From contig JAILHK010000038.1 in assembly GCA_024695815.1 (NCBI GenBank), forward strand, positions 1-51,677: 51,677 bases of DNA. The letters run 5' to 3'. Each line of letters opens with the position of its first letter. Position 1 is the first letter of the stretch. The position numbers were made by a program, and so were the translations under genes. Shown here one piece after another: positions 18,091-24,617 of this stretch. Origin of the DNA: Prevotella sp. (GTDB lineage Bacteria; Bacteroidota; Bacteroidia; Bacteroidales; Bacteroidaceae). The notes beneath the pieces were generated by a model that did no database searches, was not told the DNA's origin, and saw nothing but the letters and a program-made list of their open reading frames with translations.

Positions 18091-18130
18091 ACTCCCCTCC
18101 CTTCAAGGGGAGGGGTTGGGGGTGGGGTCT
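18091..18130 (+). repeat. G-rich palindromic repeat with G-quadruplex pattern
   Basis: Hairpin arms ctcccctccc / ggggagggg are followed by a run of pattern G4-A-G4-TT-G5-T-G4 (18107-18127). Relatives occur at 24043, 49646, 50728, 50943, 51012 (inverted) and 51137. Confidence 0.85.
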
Positions 18131-18134
18131 GTAA

Positions 18135-18192
18135 CTCCCCTTCTTGCGTCCCTTCGGTAGCAAGCGAGCAGAGCTCGAGCGGAAGGGAGGGG
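18135..18192. repeat. 58-bp dispersed repeat, copy 1
   Basis: Identical, base for base, with 49728-49785. It begins ctccccttcttgcg and ends ggaagggagggg; the ends pair, and an inner CTTGC/GCAAG stem plus GAGCTC are present. Confidence 0.85.
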
Positions 18193-18291
18193 CTAATTCA
18201 TACAACTTGCCACGCCGAGGCTAGTGGCGATCGCCGTAAGTATGGCGATAACAGTTTGCAACACAAACTTCCAAGTTTCCAGTTTCTTCAT
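18193..18291 (-). CDS. Smalltalk-type micropeptide, copy 1
   Basis: A 32-residue peptide beginning MKKLETWKFVLQTVI and ending LGVASCMN. It matches what I know of the Bacteroidales smalltalk family: a basic start, TWK, one hydrophobic helix rich in Ile/Thr/Ala and a C-terminal Cys. The last residues (GVASC) resemble a lipobox; if processed it would leave only a lipidated Cys-Met-Asn. Function is unknown. A near-identical copy lies at 50776-50877 near an HU-like gene, the usual neighbour of this family. Here it is alone between aguA and a lipoprotein, embedded in repeats. Confidence 0.85.
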   Translation of the reverse strand: MKKLETWKFVLQTVIAILTAIATSLGVASCMN

Positions 18292-18356
18292 AGTATTCTC
18301 AATTATTATGTTAATTCTGTGTTTGGGGCCGCCTGACTGCGGGAAATTCTTCATAA

Positions 18357-18414
18357 TGCACAACGGCGCTCGAGCTTGCTCGCTTGGCTTGCCAAGAACC
18401 GCCCCTTTTGTGCA
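18357..18414. repeat. Large imperfect hairpin
   Basis: TGCACAA (18357-18363) and TTGTGCA (18408-18414) pair, with GGCG/CGCC inside and a nested CTTGGC-TT-GCCAAG hairpin, followed by TTTTA on the plus strand. It lies in 18292-18498, which has no gene. It could end minus-strand transcription of the next lipoprotein or be another dispersed repeat. Confidence 0.5.
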
Positions 18415-18498
18415 GTTTTACTTCTCTCTAGCAGGCTTTCCAACGCCCACAGTAGTTCGTCGTAAGTGTAGATTTGTATTAAAGTGAAACAGAAATGG

Positions 18499-19065
18499 CT
18501 AATTTACATTGACGTACTCTGTCTCGGGGTCGTAGGTATGAAATGTGTCACCGCCGTCCATTATCAACATGTTACCTGCCACGGTAAAGAACTTCCCCCA
18601 TGTGTAGACATATATTTTGTTGTCCTCGTATCTATCATAGGTATACGTTACAGGATTGGAACAATAGAAGCCCAATGTTCCGAAATCAGGTGAACTCCAT
18701 CGGTAAAGCAACTGCTTACCTGAAGCACCATTGCCATTTTGACAAACATAGTCGTCTGACAATACCTGTAAGGTGTTTTTATCTATAATATGTATAACAC
18801 AACTAGAGATACCACTATAGGTATCATTAATGATATTGTTTAATACCAGTTCATTGCCAAAGAACTTGGTTGCATCAATATCTATTTTCATATTTTCAGC
18901 TCTCCCAGGGTTGCCATTAAAATACCACTGTTCAGAAATGTTATCTCCGCCACCGCCAGAACCGTTGTTATCATCATCACCGTCACCGCCGCATGATGTC
19001 AAACTAAGACTCAGCATAGCTGCCATCATGATGGCCAGTACGCTCCAAATACATTTTATTTTCAT
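18499..19065 (-). CDS. Surface lipoprotein, function unknown
   Basis: 188 residues with a lipoprotein signal and lipobox SLTSC. The Cys is followed by GGDGDDDNNGSGGGG, an acidic/glycine linker of the kind that directs Bacteroidetes lipoproteins to the cell surface. The rest is beta-rich (KIYVYTWGKFFTVAGN) with no motif I can name, similar in style to the lipoprotein at 12292. A possible -7 box TATATTTG lies at 19103-19110 on the minus strand. Unlike its neighbours it is low in G+C, which may mean recent arrival. Confidence 0.8.
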   Translation of the reverse strand: MKIKCIWSVLAIMMAAMLSLSLTSCGGDGDDDNNGSGGGGDNISEQWYFNGNPGRAENMKIDIDATKFFGNELVLNNIINDTYSGISSCVIHIIDKNTLQVLSDDYVCQNGNGASGKQLLYRWSSPDFGTLGFYCSNPVTYTYDRYEDNKIYVYTWGKFFTVAGNMLIMDGGDTFHTYDPETEYVNVN

Positions 19066-19148
19066 AAGCTTACAACTAGTAGTTAATCTGATTATTTCGT
19101 TGCAAATATACGAATAATAATCAAAATAAAAAAAATAAACGGAGAAAA

Positions 19149-19176
19149 TTTTAGGAACATCACTTTTTTCCTAAAA
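19149..19176. repeat. 9-bp inverted repeat in the divergent region
   Basis: TTTTAGGAA (19149-19157) pairs with TTCCTAAAA (19168-19176), separated by 10 nt. It lies upstream of the plus-strand promoter at 19179 and of the minus-strand lipoprotein, so it could be an operator or a terminator. Confidence 0.45.
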
Positions 19177-19178
19177 AC

Positions 19179-19210
19179 CTTGGAAGCTATGGGATAAATA
19201 GTTATCTTTG
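19179..19210 (+). promoter_or_regulatory. Promoter upstream of the leader-ORF cassette
   Basis: CTTG (19179-19182), 20 bp, TATCTTTG (19203-19210). It points at the small ORF at 19285 and beyond that at the FetAB-like genes. Confidence 0.6.
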
Positions 19211-19284
19211 CATTATCATGTGGATCAAGGGATAGTCTCTTGGTTATGCCGATTAAAAACGTAAAACCATAAAACTTAACTTAT

Positions 19285-19353
19285 ATGAAAGCAATCAAGT
19301 ATTTCGTGTTTTTTGTTCTTCACTCGCTTAATCGTACCTTTGACTTCGTCTAA
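19285..19353 (+). CDS. Possible leader peptide 1 (22 residues)
   Basis: ATG AAA GCA start; the peptide is MKAIKYFVFFV followed by LHSLNRTFDFV and stop. Its 3' half is the promoter repeat itself, so the -7 box TACCTTTG (19335-19342) lies inside the coding frame. It may be a leader peptide, or a gene start cut off by insertion of the repeat. No function is known. Confidence 0.35.
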   Translation: MKAIKYFVFFVLHSLNRTFDFV

Positions 19354-19510
19354 GGTACTTGCACTCGGAAATGAAAAGAAAAACGAGTTTTCCTTTTGCA
19401 TTTCACTCACTTAATCGTACCTTTGACTGCGTCTAAGGTACTATCGCTCGAAAGAAAAAAGAAAAAAACGGTTTTTTCTTTTGTTCTTTACTCGTTTCTT
19501 CGTACCTTCG
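19312..19510 (+). promoter_or_regulatory. Triplicated promoter cassette (TTTG-N19-TACCTTTG, about 83-85-bp period)
   Basis: Three tandem units each contain TTTG, exactly 19 bp and a -7 box: 19312-19342, 19395-19425 and 19480-19510 (the last TACCTTCG). Spacers share CACTCRCTTAATCG. In units 1 and 2 the -7 box is the left arm of GTACCTT...AAGGTAC, and each unit ends in an A-rich/T-rich hairpin. The last unit is 21 nt before the FetA-like start. Confidence 0.75.
19371..19436 (+). CDS. Possible leader peptide 2 (21 residues)
   Basis: Peptide MKRKTSFPFA followed by FHSLNRTFDCV and stop, closely matching the tail of leader peptide 1 because both tails come from the repeat unit. The ATG lies 29 nt after the -7 box of unit 1, and the -7 box of unit 2 lies inside the frame. 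Confidence 0.35.
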   Translation: MKRKTSFPFAFHSLNRTFDCV

Positions 19511-19530
19511 CAGTCAGAGAATTCAAGATT

Positions 19531-20088
19531 ATGGTGCTGGAACTGAACGAAACATTGATTGGAGAGGCCGAGAGAACGGTGTCGATGATGGTTGAACAAG
19601 GACAGATGGCTTGTCTCACGGGTGGCACGGCAGCATGCCGTACGGGCCTGCTGCTGGCTATGATGGGCTTGAGGGCGGTGAAGAGTGGCTACGTGTGCAT
19701 AGATGGCGAACCATTGTCGGCAGAGATGGCCGACGAGTTTAGGGCGCTGATGGCATATGCTCCCGACCGATTGACGGCCGAGGGCGAGGTGAAGCGCTAT
19801 GAGCCGCCCACGGTACAAGAGGTGTTTGCGCTGAAGGCCAACCGTGAGTTGCCTATCTCTAATGGCTTATTGGCTGAAGAAATGAAACGTACGGGTACGG
19901 TGGGCGACAAGGCACGCTTGCTGGCTGTGGCGGTGCTGCGGCAAAAGCCTATTCTGCTGGTTGACAATCCCGCTGCGGCGTGTGCCGACTACTTGCAGAG
20001 ACTGGCACAGCAGGGGGGAAAGCTTGTGATAGCGACGAGCACAGAACAGGCGATCGTGGCTGCCTCTGATATTGTGGTGGAACTGTAG
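19531..20088 (+). CDS. Degenerate FetA-like ABC ATP-binding protein
   Basis: 185 residues from the ATG at 19531. It lines up with small ABC ATPases, but the nucleotide site is broken. The P-loop region reads LTGGTAACRTG instead of GxxGxGKST, with Arg where the essential Lys should be. The LSGGQ signature is not visible, and the Walker B end reads ILLVDNP, so the catalytic Glu is Asn. It is next to a FetB-like permease (31 bp apart), which is why I relate it to FetAB iron-export systems. It probably binds nucleotide poorly or not at all. A longer upstream frame exists but has no sound start. Confidence 0.65.
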   Translation: MVLELNETLIGEAERTVSMMVEQGQMACLTGGTAACRTGLLLAMMGLRAVKSGYVCIDGEPLSAEMADEFRALMAYAPDRLTAEGEVKRYEPPTVQEVFALKANRELPISNGLLAEEMKRTGTVGDKARLLAVAVLRQKPILLVDNPAAACADYLQRLAQQGGKLVIATSTEQAIVAASDIVVEL

Positions 20089-20119
20089 GGTGTTTACTTA
20101 ATAAAATGACGAAAGAACA

Positions 20120-20851
20120 ATGGAAATACAATCGATGATAGGTGTGGTGTTGCTGCTTTTGCTGCTGACTGGAGCCGTGGCTGTATTGGCATGGACGGAC
20201 CATAAGTCGCTGTGGCGCGTGCTGAAGGCTTTTGCCTCGTTGACGCTGCAATTGATGGTGGTGGGCGGCGGTGCCTGGATGGTATATCGCTACCACTCGC
20301 TATGGATCAGCGGACTATGGCTTGTGGCCATGCTGACACTGGCCACTGGCTGGTGTATGATGGAAGGTCGCCTGAAGCATCGCAACATGCTGATACCTGT
20401 GGCTGGAGCCGTGACGGGAGGTTGTCTGCTGGCGGGTGGCTTGCTGATGTGGTGCTTTGGTAGCAGGATGATGGTGCCAGTGGTTGGCGTGCTGTTGTAC
20501 TATTTGATTACGGCTGTGGTGCAGATGATGCAGACCTATGCCAGCAGCCTGAGACACACCACGGCACACAGGGCCTACCTGACGGCCAACGGTGCTACTA
20601 GACTGGAAACGCTGATGCCTAGCGTAAAGCGGGCTTTGAGGGCCTCGGTGATGGCACAGATAAAACAAATGGCACAGCCACTGGTGGTGGCTATGCCAAC
20701 ATTGTTTTGCGGTATGTTGCTGGGTGGTGCCCAGCCATTGGGCGCGGTAGCTGTCACGCTGCTACTGATGGCAGCGGCCTTTGTGGCCTCGGTGGTGGCT
20801 ACGCTGCTGTTCTTGACACTGGCCGAGCGCTTCTCGTCACTGGGCAAGTAA
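20120..20851 (+). CDS. FetB-like (UPF0014) ABC permease
   Basis: 243 residues with about six or seven membrane helices. The stretch RAYLTANGATRLETLMPSVK followed by RALRASVMAQIKQ matches the family's cytoplasmic coupling loop (SLGATxxQA, then IRxALIPxxxxxK). The glycine-rich GMIAGN segment of FetB is not kept (VPVVGVLLYYLIT). FetB with FetA exports iron in E. coli. Here both partners are divergent, so the substrate is uncertain. Its end overlaps the convergent thrC by 15 bp. Confidence 0.75.
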   Translation: MEIQSMIGVVLLLLLLTGAVAVLAWTDHKSLWRVLKAFASLTLQLMVVGGGAWMVYRYHSLWISGLWLVAMLTLATGWCMMEGRLKHRNMLIPVAGAVTGGCLLAGGLLMWCFGSRMMVPVVGVLLYYLITAVVQMMQTYASSLRHTTAHRAYLTANGATRLETLMPSVKRALRASVMAQIKQMAQPLVVAMPTLFCGMLLGGAQPLGAVAVTLLLMAAAFVASVVATLLFLTLAERFSSLGK

Positions 20852-22168
20852 GAAGGCCTTGAAGTCGGCAAAGTCCTTCGTCATGGGCACACTTTGCTTT
20901 TGTCCCTTCATGAAGGCAGCCAGACGTGCGGGTATCTCAACATCGATGCCCAGTATCTCATCAACTTTCTCCTTGAACTTAGCTGGATGGGCTGTCTCGC
21001 AGAAGATGCCTATCTCGCCAGGCTTCAGTTGCTCTTCGAGGGCGCGATAGCCGCAGGCTCCGTGGGGGTCGAGGATATAGCCAGTCTCGCTGTAGCACTG
21101 GCGCATGGTCTCCTTGATCTGCTCGTCGCTATAGGTGGCGCCGCTGATTAGCGAGGTGATACGTTGGTGGGTCTCTTCGCTAGAGAGCTGTCCGTTCTGA
21201 CTATATAGATTGATGATGCGGGCAAAGTTGGAGGGATCGCCCACGTCCATGGCGTTTGCCAGCGTTTGTTTTGAGGGCTGGGGGGTATAGACTCCCGTCT
21301 GCAGATAGTTATAGAAGATATCGTTGGCATTGTTGGCTGCGATGAAGCGTTTCACGGGCAGTCCCATCTGGTGACCAAACAGCGCCGCACAGATGTTGCC
21401 GAAGTTGCCTGAGGGGACGCAGATGGTGATGTCTGAGGGCTGATGGCCGAGGGCTGAGAGTTGAGCTACTGCATTGAAGTAGTAGAACGCCTGAGGCAGG
21501 AAACGTGCCACGTTGATAGAGTTGGCCGAGGTAAGCTTCATGTGATTGTTGAGTTCAGCATCCATGAAGGCACTCTTGACCAAACGCTGACAGTCGTCGA
21601 AGACGCCATCCACCTCGATGGCGGTGATGTTTTGTCCCAGTGTGGTGAACTGGCATTCCTGGATGGGGCTCACCTTGCCTTTAGGATAGAGCACATATAC
21701 GTGGATGCCCTCTACGCCCAGAAATCCGTTGGCTACGGCAGAGCCGGTGTCGCCACTAGTGGCTACGAGCACGTTGACCGTCTCGTGGCGTCCTTCCTGC
21801 TTGATGAAGTATTGCAGCAGGCGTGCCATGAAGCGTGCACCCACATCTTTGAATGCCAAGGTTGGACCGTGGAAGAGTTCCAGTGAGTATATGTGCTCTT
21901 TCACCTTGACAACGGGGCAGGGAAATTGCAATGTGTCATAAACCAGGTCTTGCAGGCTGTCAAGATCGACATCATCGCCAAAGAAGGCGCTTGCTACATT
22001 GTAGGCGATGTCCCGAAACTCCATCTTCGACATGTTGCTGAAGAACTCAGCAGGTAGTTTCTCAATGCGCTCGGGCATATAAAGTCCGCGATCTTCTGCC
22101 AGCCCTTTCACCACGGCCTTATGAAGGTCGGCCATGGGCGCTTTTCCATTCGTGCTAAAATATTTCAT
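20837..22168 (-). CDS. thrC: Threonine synthase
   Basis: PLP enzyme converting O-phospho-L-homoserine to threonine. 443 residues, class with N-terminal MKYFSTNGKAPMADLHKAV. The PLP lysine lies in GPTLAFKDVGARFMARLL, and SGDTGSAVANGFLG and PSGNFGNICAALFGHQMGLP bind phosphate and cofactor. It is the last gene of the thrA-apgM-permease-thrC operon. Its 3' end overlaps that of the FetB-like gene, tail to tail. Confidence 0.97.
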   Translation of the reverse strand: MKYFSTNGKAPMADLHKAVVKGLAEDRGLYMPERIEKLPAEFFSNMSKMEFRDIAYNVASAFFGDDVDLDSLQDLVYDTLQFPCPVVKVKEHIYSLELFHGPTLAFKDVGARFMARLLQYFIKQEGRHETVNVLVATSGDTGSAVANGFLGVEGIHVYVLYPKGKVSPIQECQFTTLGQNITAIEVDGVFDDCQRLVKSAFMDAELNNHMKLTSANSINVARFLPQAFYYFNAVAQLSALGHQPSDITICVPSGNFGNICAALFGHQMGLPVKRFIAANNANDIFYNYLQTGVYTPQPSKQTLANAMDVGDPSNFARIINLYSQNGQLSSEETHQRITSLISGATYSDEQIKETMRQCYSETGYILDPHGACGYRALEEQLKPGEIGIFCETAHPAKFKEKVDEILGIDVEIPARLAAFMKGQKQSVPMTKDFADFKAFLLAQ

Positions 22169-22206
22169 ATTGATATCAATGTTCTGTTTTTAAATTCATT
22201 TTCATG

Positions 22207-23277
22207 CTATTCCCTGATGATATAGCGCTGATAGTAGGTCTGAAGCAACGTAGTCATGGGCAGGGCGATGACCATGCCCAGCACCCCCAGCAGGGCGCCC
22301 CATACGGATAGGGAGAGCAGAATGAGGGCAGGATTGAGCCCCGTCACACTTCCCATGATACGCGGGGTGAGGAAGGTATCCTGAATAGTCTGTACCACGG
22401 CAAAAACCAACAATGCCATGCCGAGCACCACCCAGAAGTTCTGGCCTGTCTCGGCAGACTTGACGATGGCCAACAAAATGGTCGGAATGAAACCGATCAA
22501 CTGCAGGTAGGGCACCATGTTGAGCAGGCCGATAAACATACCCAGGGCGATGGCCAAAGGGAAGTCGATGATAAGAAAACCGATGCTGAAAAGCACGCCC
22601 ACAGAGAAAGCAACGAGGGCTTGTCCGCGGAAGTAACGGTTCATGCCTGTCTCGAGGTCGGTGACTACTTGACGGGCTATCTTGCGATATTTAAATGGTA
22701 ATAGCTTAACCCATCCTGTTGACATGCGTTCGTAGTCGAGCAGGATGAACAACGTGTAGAGTGCTATCATGGTGAGCGAGAACAATCCCATCACCATGTT
22801 GACCGATTGACTGACAAAGTTCCATAGCCGTGGCACGGCAGCTTTCATTTCAGAGATGAATCCCTCGTGAGACACGATGGCCTTGATGTTTTCGGCATTG
22901 AGATGTTCGTGAATAAAGGTCTGTAATGTATTGGGAATATTGCTCAGCATGGCATTGTCCTCTGCATAGTTGATGATGAGGTCTTTGATCTTGGCTGCTT
23001 CGTCGATGAATGGTGGCACAATGAGAATGAAGGCTCCCCAAGCCACTAATGCCACGGTGATAAAGGCGCATATAATACCCGCAATGCGAAATTTCAGTCG
23101 GAGCTTGTATTGGAAAAACTTGACTAGAGGGAGCAGCATGTAGGCCAAAAACCATGCGATGAAGAACGGGGTGAGTACGCTGCTCAGACGGTTCAGCAAC
23201 AGGTAGATGGCCACGCAGATGATGGCTCCCATGATGCCCCTGACAAAAGCGTCGAATGTGATGGTCTTGTGTTCCAT
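22207..23277 (-). CDS. AI-2E family transporter (PerM/YdiK-like)
   Basis: 356 residues with the family's eight-helix pattern: paired helices at the N-terminus (PFFIAWFLAYMLLPL), a soluble middle (residues about 95-150), and the conserved C-terminal blocks LIDFPLAIALGMFIGLLN, VQTIQDTFLTPRIMG and GLNPALILLSLSVWGALLG. Members have been linked to AI-2 or to cation/proton exchange, so substrate cannot be called. It lies inside the threonine operon, 38 bp before thrC, where other Bacteroidales usually have thrC directly after the apgM-type gene. A role in amino acid efflux is possible but speculative. Confidence 0.9.
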   Translation of the reverse strand: MEHKTITFDAFVRGIMGAIICVAIYLLLNRLSSVLTPFFIAWFLAYMLLPLVKFFQYKLRLKFRIAGIICAFITVALVAWGAFILIVPPFIDEAAKIKDLIINYAEDNAMLSNIPNTLQTFIHEHLNAENIKAIVSHEGFISEMKAAVPRLWNFVSQSVNMVMGLFSLTMIALYTLFILLDYERMSTGWVKLLPFKYRKIARQVVTDLETGMNRYFRGQALVAFSVGVLFSIGFLIIDFPLAIALGMFIGLLNMVPYLQLIGFIPTILLAIVKSAETGQNFWVVLGMALLVFAVVQTIQDTFLTPRIMGSVTGLNPALILLSLSVWGALLGVLGMVIALPMTTLLQTYYQRYIIRE

Positions 23278-23301
23278 ACCTCTGGTTGTTTTTGAGTGAT
23301 A

Positions 23302-24615
23302 CTAAATGCTCATGAAGGTCTGCATGAACTCATTGAGGCGCAGCAGACCATAACTGCCTGCGACGCACGATACCTCGTCGTAGTGCTCCACATGGTCTGG
23401 TTGAATACCTTTATAATATATAAGGAAAGGCACTGGCTCGTTGACGTGGATGCGTTGTTCTACAGGGGTGGGGTGATCTGGTAACACGGCGATGCATACG
23501 GGCTCGTCCATCAGTTCTGTAGCCTCGATGATGGGCTTTATGAGTCGTTGGTCGAGATAGTCGATGGCTTTAAGCTTCAGCTCGAGGTCGCCATCATGTC
23601 CTGCCTCGTCGGTGGCCTCTACATGTACGAACACGAAGTCGTCGGTTTGTAGGGCATCGATGGCTGCCTGCGCCTTACCCTCGTAGTTAGTGTCGGCAAG
23701 TCCTGTAGCTCCAGGCACCTTGATGATGCGAAGACCAGCATATTTGCCAATGCCCTGAATCAAATCGACAGCCGAGATAACGGAGCCCGACTTAATCTGT
23801 GGGTACAGTTGCATCAGCGTCTGCATAGAGGGACGATAGCCTCCACTCCAAGGCCAGATACTGTTGGCCATGCGTTCGCCACGTGCAGCCTTGTCGAGGT
23901 TGTATGGGTGCTGGGAGAGTAGTTCTTGAGAGCGCACTATGAGAGTGTTGAGGAGAGCAGCCGTGAGCCCCGCCCCAATGGCCTCCCCGTGAGGGCGGGG
24001 AGTGGTTACCTTTTTCGTTTCTTCATTGTCTTGAGAGTAATTACTCCCCTCCCTCTCAGGGAGGGGCTGGGGGGTGAGTCTGCTCCATTCCTCATTCGGA
24101 TGATCGTGTGGCGGTGCACAAGTGATGTATTTGCTACCGCCCTTGATGACGAGCAGGTGGCGATACTGGATGCCACAAATGAACTTCACAAGCTCGTAAC
24201 CCGCCTTGTCGTTGATAGGCTTTGCCAGGTGCTCGTTCAGATAGTCAATCAGCACACGGGCATCCTCTGTCTGCAGGTTGCCACCGTTGTGAGTGATAAT
24301 CTTACCATCCTCAAGAGTGATGATGTTGCAACGCAGGGCTAGGTCGTCGGGCTGCATCTCGTAACCAATAGATGCCGCCTCCAGGGGGCCGCGGCCCTCG
24401 TACACCTGGTTCAGATCGTAGCCTAGGATGGCCGTGTTGGCCACCTCAGAACCAGGTTGGAAACCCTCAGGTATCGTGATCAGACGGCCTGTGCGTCCAG
24501 CCTTAGCCAGACGGTTCATATATTCAGGTCTGGCATACTGCAGCAATGTCTTGTTGCCCAGTCGTTCCACCTTGTGGTCGGCCATTCCATCGCCCAAAAT
24601 GATGAGATGTTTCAT
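23302..24615 (-). CDS. apgM: ApgM-family enzyme of the threonine operon (probable homoserine kinase role)
   Basis: Alkaline-phosphatase-superfamily protein annotated as cofactor-independent phosphoglycerate mutase. MKHLIILGDGMAD holds the first metal ligand, GSEVANTAILGYD the active-site serine region, and HVEATDEAGHDG and AVLPDHPTP the remaining ligands. Because it lies 2 bp after thrA and before thrC, and no thrB is present, it probably phosphorylates homoserine; that is inference from position. It is 437 residues, about 25 longer than relatives. The excess is a repeat-derived insert, LTPQPLPEREGS to about TTPRPHGEA (DNA 23975-24085), in the loop after CAPPHDHPNEEW. The frame stays open, so the enzyme may still work. 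Confidence 0.9.
   Translation of the reverse strand: MKHLIILGDGMADHKVERLGNKTLLQYARPEYMNRLAKAGRTGRLITIPEGFQPGSEVANTAILGYDLNQVYEGRGPLEAASIGYEMQPDDLALRCNIITLEDGKIITHNGGNLQTEDARVLIDYLNEHLAKPINDKAGYELVKFICGIQYRHLLVIKGGSKYITCAPPHDHPNEEWSRLTPQPLPEREGSNYSQDNEETKKVTTPRPHGEAIGAGLTAALLNTLIVRSQELLSQHPYNLDKAARGERMANSIWPWSGGYRPSMQTLMQLYPQIKSGSVISAVDLIQGIGKYAGLRIIKVPGATGLADTNYEGKAQAAIDALQTDDFVFVHVEATDEAGHDGDLELKLKAIDYLDQRLIKPIIEATELMDEPVCIAVLPDHPTPVEQRIHVNEPVPFLIYYKGIQPDHVEHYDEVSCVAGSYGLLRLNEFMQTFMSI
23975..24085. repeat. G-rich repeat insertion inside apgM
   Basis: Two G-rich palindromes lie in the coding sequence. One is ccccgccc...cctccccgtgagggcgggg near 23980-24002. The other, 24043-24080, is the same family as 18091-18130 (ctcccctccc, then gggaggggctgggggg). 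They are translated as low-complexity LTPQPLPEREGS and TTPRPHGEA. Confidence 0.8.
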
Positions 24616-24617
24616 AA

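Noticed and set aside
16902..18092. Longer agmatine deiminase start at 18092
   Set aside because: The extra residues run through the promoter and a dispersed repeat; the family start is near 17894.
19396..20088. Longer start for the FetA-like gene
   Set aside because: The added residues are translated promoter repeat; the ATG at 19531 follows the last promoter unit.
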